From positions 1 through 6,626 of the forward strand of contig CAJKSP010000076.1 in the NCBI GenBank assembly GCA_905202595.1: a stretch of DNA of 6,626 bases, read 5' to 3'. The notes under the pieces are model-generated. The model worked only from the letters and a program-made list of their open reading frames with translations, made no database searches and had not been told where the DNA came from. The stretch's first letter is position 1. Each line of letters opens with the position of its first letter. The position numbers were made by a program, and so were the translations under genes. This stretch comes from an uncultured Sutterella sp. GTDB taxonomy: Bacteria; Pseudomonadota; Gammaproteobacteria; Burkholderiales; Burkholderiaceae_F. Shown here piece by piece: positions 1 to 5,072 of the stretch.

Positions 1-2982
1 CTGTTCGGCCGCGTCGTAGGCGACGTTGTAGGTGCCGGCCGTGACAGGCATGGCAAACGTTTCATCCAAAGCACGGAAGCCGTCGTCAGTCAGCTTGCCC
101 TCAGCATTGATGAACGCGCCGTCTTCGCGGCCGATGGCCGTCACGACGTTGCGAATGCCCTCATCAGCCGTCGGCGCCAGCATGCTGTCAACGAGCTTGT
201 AGGTTTCAGCATCGCCAGCAAAAGCCGCTTCGTTGGTTACGACATTAATGACTGCACTAGGATCACTGTCCACGTTGGCAGTCAGCGTCTCTTTAAAGAA
301 AGCGTTTCCGTCAACGAAAGTTACATTCGTGCCAGTAGAGTTCCAAGTCTTCGAAAGCTTGATGTCGCCAGTGCTATTCAAGCCATCAAGGACAATTTGA
401 GCTGCGCTAGCAAAGCGAGCTGCACCATCAATGACGTAGTCAGCGGTATTCATGAAGCGATGGCTATCGATAACGACGAGGCCTGCAGCCCCGACAGCAA
501 CTTCTCCATTTACGGCTGTTTTCTGCAAAGTACCAATTTGCACCTTGCCGTTGCCGTCCAGCTTCAACGTATCTGCAAAATAAATGCCGGCATTCTTTGT
601 GGAATCGTATTCAACACCGGCATTCGCCAGCGCATTCTGGAAAGCCGCTTCGCTGCCGCCGCCCACGGTGACAAGCGTGTCTGCCGCCGAAGCGTCGATC
701 AGGCTGTTCACCTGACCGTCAGCAGGTGTCTCAACGGAGAAAAGCGCGAGACTATTAGCAACGGGCGGCACATCCGCTACAGCCGGCTGATACTGGCCAA
801 TGGCCACAACCGAACCAGCGTTAAGAGTCACATCGACATCTGTCGTATTAAAGGCCAGCTTGCCGCCGTCTTCAACAACAACGCTTGCTCCCGAAGTCTG
901 ACCAAGAGAGTCGACCTCAAAAGTACCGCTTACGGTGCTCTCTGCATTGCCAAGCACAACCTTGTTCGCAGAGAACTGGCCGACAACATCAATCGACTTC
1001 GCCGACAGCGTGTCTGCATTCACCACACCAAACGAAGAAACGTCAGAACCCAACGTCAACGATCCCGCCAGCGTCATGCTTTGAAGATCTGCGCCCTCAA
1101 CGACAGCACCGCCATTGCCGGCAATGAGAAGCTCATGCTCGCCGGTAATGGACACTTGCGTTGTGCCTTCCTTAACGGAGAGAGCCTGCACGCCCGTATC
1201 GCCTGCTAGTACAGCAGTAGCTTCCGTCGAGGCCTGGTCGCCATCAACAGCGATGACCGAATGGATGCCTGAATATCCCGGAACCGTTCCGAGATCAAGC
1301 TCTGCCGCGTTCGTAAGCTCTCCGTTCACGACAAGATCAAAGCCGCCAAGCTGAGCTGTCATCTGCTGATAGATATCAGAAGTAAAGGAGCTCAAGCCAT
1401 TGAGAACCAGCAATGCACCGTCGTTACCGGAAACGCCTGCCCAACCTTCAACTGTGCTGTTGGTAACGAGCTTGCCTTCTTCATCTGCAGCAAAGACATT
1501 ACTGATATTGGTTTCGAACGTTCCACCTTGAACAGTGAGCGTATTTTCGCCCGTAGTGGTCAACGTTCCCGTAACTTCCAGCGTGGCATTATCGCGGACA
1601 ACAACATCCCCACCAAGCAAGCCGTTCGTCAACGTGAAGGAACCTCCTTCAACATTAAGCGTTCCCTGCAGGCCGGAAATGTCATTCACAGTGACATTCG
1701 CCGCGGTGGAGGTCACAACTGCATTTGCATCACCGGCAATACCGCCGTCCATACGAATGGTGCCTTCTCCGCTAAGAATGAGAGAAGGAGCTACCTTGCC
1801 TGTAAAGTAATCGCCCTGAGTTGAAGAACGCAGAAAGTTATCGACGCCTGTTGCATCTGCCAGATAAATATCGTTTGCTTTGTCTCCAGCCTTATTCCCT
1901 GTAAAAACAATGCTTTCGCCAGCTGCAGCAGACAATTCAAGAGAATTGCCTAGCTGATAAATGGCGCCGCCCTTTCCAGCTTTTGCTTCATTATTAGCGA
2001 AGGTCGTATTGCCAGAGATGAGAAGACGGCCTTCATTGTGAATAGCGCCGCCGAAATTATTGGCAACATTCCCGACGAAAGAAGAGCCATCAATCACATT
2101 CTTGTGTTCGATAAGTTTGCCATCTTTCCATTCCGTGCCGATGAAGCCGAGCCACAGCGCGCCGCCATTGCCTTGGTCGCGTTTATAGTACGAATACTGT
2201 TCCCCCGCCGCTCCATTAGCCTTATTGTTCAGGAAAGTGGAATCATAGATTTCAATCCAAGAACCGCCATACTGGGCATTATCGCCAGCATTCATGCCAA
2301 CGGGTCGAGTTGCAATGGCTCCGCCAATATTGGCAGACTGATTGCCCTCGAAGGTTGAGCCGTTGATGGTCAGCTTTGCATGGCCGCCCAATGTTATGGC
2401 CGCACCGCCGTCATCGACTTCTGTTGTCTTATTATTTTTAAAAATAGAATTATTTATTTCTGCATTGCTATAAATATTAACAACGCCTACCCAATCAGTC
2501 TGATTATTTTCGAAACGGCCATTATTAATCGTCAGGAAATGAGCTTCTGGCAACCGATTACTATAATTAACTCCTGGAACTGAATTACTATCCTTGCTTT
2601 CCAAGTCATACTGTCCAATAAGTCCCCAGCCACTCTGAATAGTCACATTTTCTGCGACAACATTATTCAACGTGACATTGCCCTGAGCATTGCCAATGAC
2701 CGAATCATCAAACTCAGCATTTCCAAAGGAAGCATCATTGACAACGACTTTATTGGAAGCGCCTTCAGTCGTAGTGACGCGATGAGTTTGAATCAGAACA
2801 TTATGTCCGCCATTAATTTCCGCTTCGCCATTTGCAATAACGATGACGTCTTTTTCGGCCATGGATGAAGCGTCAATCTGATGCTTGTTTCCATCATTAA
2901 TGGTAGTTGTCGCAGCAAAGCTGGAAAGGGAAATCGCTGTAATCGCTGTTGCAATCGCAGTCTTTGCAAAAAAATGATTCAT
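1..2982 (-). CDS. Pmp-like autotransporter/adhesin, N-terminal 994 residues (3' end outside window)
   Basis: The frame is open from ATG at 2982 to the left edge (994 codons, no stop); it is absent from a simple start-to-stop scan only because its stop lies beyond the window. Residues 1-23/24 form a Sec signal peptide: short charged start, hydrophobic Ala/Ile core, SFA cleavage site. The mature part is Gly/Asn/Thr/Val-rich and I see no cysteine, typical of an exported beta-helix passenger. Residues 157-363 carry seven FxxN motifs (FENN, FKNN, FEGN, FLNN, FVGN, FANN, FTGN) and GGA[I/L] motifs near 220, 273, 311 and 338, the signature of the Chlamydia-type polymorphic outer membrane protein repeat. 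Residues about 400-990 are repetitive beta-rich passenger (e.g. NGGAVVEGADLQSMTLAG) without a recognised enzyme domain. A C-terminal beta-barrel is expected but unseen. The start is fixed by GGAG seven bases upstream and the signal peptide. Role: cell-surface structure or adhesin, by inference; ligand unknown. Confidence 0.88.
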   Translation of the reverse strand, partial: MNHFFAKTAIATAITAISLSSFAATTTINDGNKHQIDASSMAEKDVIVIANGEAEINGGHNVLIQTHRVTTTEGASNKVVVNDASFGNAEFDDSVIGNAQGNVTLNNVVAENVTIQSGWGLIGQYDLESKDSNSVPGVNYSNRLPEAHFLTINNGRFENNQTDWVGVVNIYSNAEINNSIFKNNKTTEVDDGGAAITLGGHAKLTINGSTFEGNQSANIGGAIATRPVGMNAGDNAQYGGSWIEIYDSTFLNNKANGAAGEQYSYYKRDQGNGGALWLGFIGTEWKDGKLIEHKNVIDGSSFVGNVANNFGGAIHNEGRLLISGNTTFANNEAKAGKGGAIYQLGNSLELSAAAGESIVFTGNKAGDKANDIYLADATGVDNFLRSSTQGDYFTGKVAPSLILSGEGTIRMDGGIAGDANAVVTSTAANVTVNDISGLQGTLNVEGGSFTLTNGLLGGDVVVRDNATLEVTGTLTTTGENTLTVQGGTFETNISNVFAADEEGKLVTNSTVEGWAGVSGNDGALLVLNGLSSFTSDIYQQMTAQLGGFDLVVNGELTNAAELDLGTVPGYSGIHSVIAVDGDQASTEATAVLAGDTGVQALSVKEGTTQVSITGEHELLIAGNGGAVVEGADLQSMTLAGSLTLGSDVSSFGVVNADTLSAKSIDVVGQFSANKVVLGNAESTVSGTFEVDSLGQTSGASVVVEDGGKLAFNTTDVDVTLNAGSVVAIGQYQPAVADVPPVANSLALFSVETPADGQVNSLIDASAADTLVTVGGGSEAAFQNALANAGVEYDSTKNAGIYFADTLKLDGNGKVQIGTLQKTAVNGEVAVGAAGLVVIDSHRFMNTADYVIDGAARFASAAQIVLDGLNSTGDIKLSKTWNSTGTNVTFVDGNAFFKETLTANVDSDPSAVINVVTNEAAFAGDAETYKLVDSMLAPTADEGIRNVVTAIGREDGAFINAEGKLTDDGFRALDETFAMPVTAGTYNVAYDAAEQ
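2968..2974 (-). repeat. T7 homopolymer in codons 3-5 of the autotransporter
   Basis: On the coding strand seven consecutive T span codons 3 to 5, directly after the start and before the hydrophobic core of the signal peptide. Reading the shifted frames by hand, gain of one T leads to a stop at codon 29 and loss of one T to a stop at codon 63, so slippage would silence the protein. Seven is short for an efficient contingency tract, so this is reported as a site rather than a proven switch. Confidence 0.5.
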
Positions 2983-2989
2983 TACAAAA

Positions 2990-2993
2990 CTCC
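2990..2993 (-). promoter_or_regulatory. Shine-Dalgarno GGAG of the autotransporter, half inside a hairpin
   Basis: GGAG lies seven bases before ATG 2982, good spacing, and supports this start. Its two G residues (2992-2993) are the last two bases of a perfect 7-bp stem (CCAAGAA / TTCTTGG, 2992-2998 with 3003-3009, loop GAGT), so the site can be partly base-paired in the mRNA. Confidence 0.7.
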
Positions 2994-3067
2994 AAGAAAC
3001 TCTTCTTGGGCACGCGCCTCAGCGTGCGCATGCCGTGCTTGTGCACGAGTTCGACTCTATTGAGAGT
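2992..3067 (-). promoter_or_regulatory. Structured 5' leader: four serial hairpins before the autotransporter start
   Basis: In the order of transcription there are four perfect small stems. Stem A is 3067-3063 with 3058-3054 (ACTCT/AGAGT, loop CAAT). Stem B is 3047-3043 with 3038-3034 (CGTGC/GCACG, loop ACAA). Stem C is 3027-3022 with 3015-3010 (GCACGC/GCGTGC, loop TGAGGC). Stem D is 3009-3003 with 2998-2992 (CCAAGAA/TTCTTGG, loop GAGT). A-B and B-C are each separated by six bases; C and D abut with no gap and could stack. No T tract follows any stem, so these are not ordinary terminators. They resemble no riboswitch class I recognise. A role in mRNA stability or translation control is inference. 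Confidence 0.55.
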
Positions 3068-3073
3068 TCTGCA

Positions 3074-3085
3074 GGGGGGGGGGGG
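3074..3085 (-). repeat. Homopolymeric C12 tract (G12 on the plus strand) upstream of the autotransporter
   Basis: Twelve uninterrupted C on the coding strand begin about ten bases after the candidate -10 element, so they fall at about +3 to +15 of the predicted transcript, in the untranslated leader. Tracts of this length are classic slipped-strand mispairing sites in Neisseria and Campylobacter surface genes. Here a length change would not alter the reading frame; an effect would have to act on initiation, early elongation or leader folding. The observed length may also be affected by sequencing error. Confidence 0.9.
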
Positions 3086-3095
3086 TATTTCTACT

Positions 3096-3128
3096 AATAT
3101 ACCAAAGAGATATTCCTGAGCCTGACAA
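3096..3128 (-). promoter_or_regulatory. Candidate extended -10 promoter for the autotransporter
   Basis: On the minus strand TGG directly precedes TATATT (3104-3096), an extended -10 element close to TGnTATAAT. A -35-like TTGTCA sits at 3128-3123, but its 21-base spacer is too long for normal use, so the extended -10 would be the main determinant. The predicted start is near 3088-3089, giving a leader of about 105 bases. The local AT-rich sequence contrasts with the GC-rich genes around it. AATAT/ATATT also form a small inverted repeat (3096-3100 with 3110-3114) over the -10. Confidence 0.5.
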
Positions 3129-3140
3129 AATTTCGGCAGG
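3121..3140. promoter_or_regulatory. Near-palindromic 20-bp candidate operator over the -35 region
   Basis: CCTGACAAAATTTCGGCAGG has two-fold symmetry about 3130/3131: eight of ten half-site positions match (CCTG and CAGG ends, an inner C/G pair, AAA/TTT centre). It covers the TTGTCA -35-like element of the candidate autotransporter promoter, where a dimeric repressor or activator could act. I do not recognise the binding protein; it is not a LexA or Fur consensus as I know them. Confidence 0.35.
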
Positions 3141-3212
3141 ATTCAGCGCTTTTTGATCGCTGTCCTCTCATGTACCGATCCCCCCTTGACTGAAGCGGAG
3201 AACCCCAGTACC

Positions 3213-3230
3213 CGTCGCAGTTTTGCAACG
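3213..3230 (-). other. Small hairpin downstream of the ABC transporter gene
   Basis: On the minus strand CGTTGCA and TGCGACG can pair over seven positions (one G-U) around an AAAC loop, about 30 bases after the TAG at 3261. No T run follows, so it is at most a weak or Rho-assisted 3' end signal. The rest of 3141-3260 contains no gene and no other signal that I can support. Confidence 0.25.
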
Positions 3231-3260
3231 TCAGGCAGATATCGGCGCGGAAGGAAGGAC

Positions 3261-4853
3261 CTACTTCGGCAATGCCATGAGAATGCCAAGCACGCGCTCT
3301 TCAAGCGCCGTGCAGACCGGATCGCCGATGCGCCGAGGCTTGGGGGCATCGACGGCCTCTTCAAAGATGAGCCGGCCGTTGGAGAGCACAGCGAGGCGGT
3401 CCGCCATGCGCACCGCTTCCCGTACATCGTGCGTCACCATCACGACCGTCATGCGGGCGCGCTCGAAGATTCGAATGCTTTCCGCCTGCAGCTCCGCGCG
3501 CGTGAGCGCATCAAGCGCGCCGAAGGGCTCGTCCATCAGCAGAATGTCGGGCTTGCGGGCAAGCGCTCTCGCAAAGCCTACGCGCTGCTGCTGGCCGCCC
3601 GAGAGGCTCTCCGGATAATCGTCCGCCCGATCAGCGAGGCCGGCCAGCTCGAGCGCCTCGAGCGCCCGGCGTTCAGCTTCAGCCTCGGGCTCATGAAGAA
3701 GCGCGAGCATGACGTTTTCCTTCGCGGTCTTCCAGGGCAGAAGCGTCGGCTCCTGGAAGACGAGGCCGATGACCGGCCGTGCGGCAGCGCCCTTCCCTTC
3801 GGCCGCTTCAAAGGCGAGGCTCCCGCCTGCCGGCTGCAGCAGCCCCGCGAAGGCCTTCAGCAGCGTTGTCTTGCCGCAGCCTGAGCGGCCGAGAAGCGCC
3901 GTCACTTCGCCCGCCGGGAAGATGGCTGAAAGACTCTTGACCGGCTGGCGTCCGTTCGGATAGGCGAGCGAAAGCGCTTTCGTTCGGATGCCGTAGAGCG
4001 GCCGAGGGGCATCGGTGCCGATGTCCTTCTCTGCCGGACGAGCCGGCGCGGCTGCAGTCTGCGCCCGCGCCCGGCGCCCCTGCCGGCCCGGCAGCCAGTA
4101 CGACGCCAAGCGCTGAAAGAGCGCATCGAATGCCGTACCGAGAATGGCAATCGTGAGAATGCCCACGATGACGACGTCAGTCTTTGCTAAGAGCGAAGCG
4201 TCTTCAATCAGATAGCCGAGGCCGGAGCCTGCTGCAATGAGTTCGGCACCCACCAGCGCGCGCCAGGCGTAGCCGAAGCCGAGCCGAAGGCCCGTGAGAA
4301 TGCCGGGCGCCGCGCCGGGAATGAGAATGTGGCGGTCGGCTTCGGCCCTCGAGAGGCCGAGGACAGCTGAGAGCTCCAGATAGCGTCCGTGCGTCGACTT
4401 CAGCGCCGACAGCGCCGAAAGATGCACCGGGAAGAAGCTCGCCAGAATGACGATCGCGAGCTTAGGCGCCTCGTCGATGCCGAGCCAGAGAATGAGGAGC
4501 GGCACGAGCGAGAGCGGCGGAATCACGCGAAGGCTCTCGAGAATGGGCGAAGCGGCTTCTTCAAGGCGCTTCGAGCGGTAGAGGGCGAAGGCCGCAAGAA
4601 GCGCGAGGCAGCTCGAGAGCGCAAAGCCCGAGAAGACGCGCGCGATGGAGACGGCCGCATGCCGCAGCAGCTCGCCCGTCGATAAGAGCGTCCAGGCGCG
4701 CCTCGCCACCGCCTCAGGTCCCGGCAGAAGCAGCGGCGGGAAAGCGCCCCAGGCGCTCGCCGCCCACCAGAGCGCGAAGAGCGTTGCGGGCGCAATGAGC
4801 TTCAGCGCGAGCGAGCGGGCAAACGACGGACGGCGCGGCGCGGAACGATTCAT
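3261..4853 (-). CDS. Fused ABC transporter permease-ATPase, SsuC-SsuB/TauC-TauB (NitT/TauT) type
   Basis: A single 530-residue chain joins two normally separate subunits of a sulfonate/taurine/nitrate-type importer. Residues about 15-250 are a six-helix inner-membrane permease with the EAA-like coupling loop at 158-183 (LGLSRAEADRHILIPGAAP) and the family segments RVIPPLSLVPLLILWLGID (109-127) and AELIAAGSGLGYLI (203-216). A charged Ala/Arg/Pro linker (about 255-287) leads to a cytoplasmic ATPase: Walker A GRSGCGKTT 322-330, Q-loop FQEPTLLPW 366-374, signature LSGGQQQR 417-424, Walker B DILLMDEP 436-443, H-loop His475. The tail PKPRRIG (504-510) resembles the PRR motif near the SsuB C-terminus. 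All catalytic residues are intact. The substrate is probably an aliphatic sulfonate or similar small anion, by inference only. No periplasmic binding protein is adjacent. No Shine-Dalgarno is visible at ATG 4853, yet no better start is in frame. Confidence 0.9.
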   Translation of the reverse strand: MNRSAPRRPSFARSLALKLIAPATLFALWWAASAWGAFPPLLLPGPEAVARRAWTLLSTGELLRHAAVSIARVFSGFALSSCLALLAAFALYRSKRLEEAASPILESLRVIPPLSLVPLLILWLGIDEAPKLAIVILASFFPVHLSALSALKSTHGRYLELSAVLGLSRAEADRHILIPGAAPGILTGLRLGFGYAWRALVGAELIAAGSGLGYLIEDASLLAKTDVVIVGILTIAILGTAFDALFQRLASYWLPGRQGRRARAQTAAAPARPAEKDIGTDAPRPLYGIRTKALSLAYPNGRQPVKSLSAIFPAGEVTALLGRSGCGKTTLLKAFAGLLQPAGGSLAFEAAEGKGAAARPVIGLVFQEPTLLPWKTAKENVMLALLHEPEAEAERRALEALELAGLADRADDYPESLSGGQQQRVGFARALARKPDILLMDEPFGALDALTRAELQAESIRIFERARMTVVMVTHDVREAVRMADRLAVLSNGRLIFEEAVDAPKPRRIGDPVCTALEERVLGILMALPK

Positions 4854-4904
4854 AAGCGGAGTCGGGCGGGCCTTCAGACGCGCAGCACGCGCCGGGACGC
4901 TCGC

Positions 4905-4933
4905 AGAATGGAAAGGGAAATAGGTTAACTCAA
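4905..4933 (-). promoter_or_regulatory. Candidate weak sigma-70 promoter for the ABC fusion gene
   Basis: On the minus strand TTGAGT (4933-4928) and CATTCT (4910-4905) are separated by exactly 17 bases, matching four of six and three of six consensus positions. A start near 4898 would leave a leader of about 45 bases before ATG 4853. It lies just after the strong hairpin at 4937-4990, a sensible terminator-then-promoter order. Confidence 0.35.
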
Positions 4934-4936
4934 ACG

Positions 4937-4990
4937 CCGAGCGGGCGGGCCCGCAGCCCTGAAGAGGATCTGCTGGCGCCGCCCGCTCGG
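4937..4990 (-). terminator. Strong GC-rich hairpin after the antiporter gene, candidate terminator
   Basis: CCGAGCGGGCGG (4937-4948) and CCGCCCGCTCGG (4979-4990) are a perfect 12-bp inverted repeat. Inside it the stem continues after one bulged base with three pairs (4949-4951 with 4975-4977), one mismatch and four pairs (4953-4956 with 4970-4973), leaving a 13-base loop. It starts 83 bases after the antiporter stop. On the minus strand it is followed by GCGTTTGAGTT, a poor U tract, so intrinsic termination may be incomplete. A protein-binding site or leader structure for the next gene is the alternative. Confidence 0.5.
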
Positions 4991-5072
4991 AAGATGCCGC
5001 CTGACCGCGCCCGGCCTCAGATCAAGCGGAGGCGCAGACGCTCAAGGCAGCTGTCGGACAAAGGCTTCCGGA

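Noticed and set aside
397..1209. 270-codon open frame on the plus strand
   Set aside because: It lies wholly opposite the autotransporter frame, and its residue pattern (many Cys, Arg, His, no motif) is what an antisense reading of a repetitive gene gives; the minus frame has a signal peptide and Pmp motifs.
2038..2583. Two plus-strand frames (2038-2358, 2380-2583) that could be small membrane proteins
   Set aside because: Ile/Phe-rich translations arise from reading AAT/GCC-rich Pmp repeats backwards; no ribosome site and no similarity to anything I know.
3144..3162. Short stem CAGCG/CGCTG as a terminator for the ABC gene
   Set aside because: Only five pairs around a nine-base loop with no following T run on the minus strand.
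3153..3884. 243-codon open frame on the plus strand
   Set aside because: Antisense to the ATPase part of the ABC fusion, whose catalytic motifs are intact; high GC lengthens empty frames on the opposite strand.
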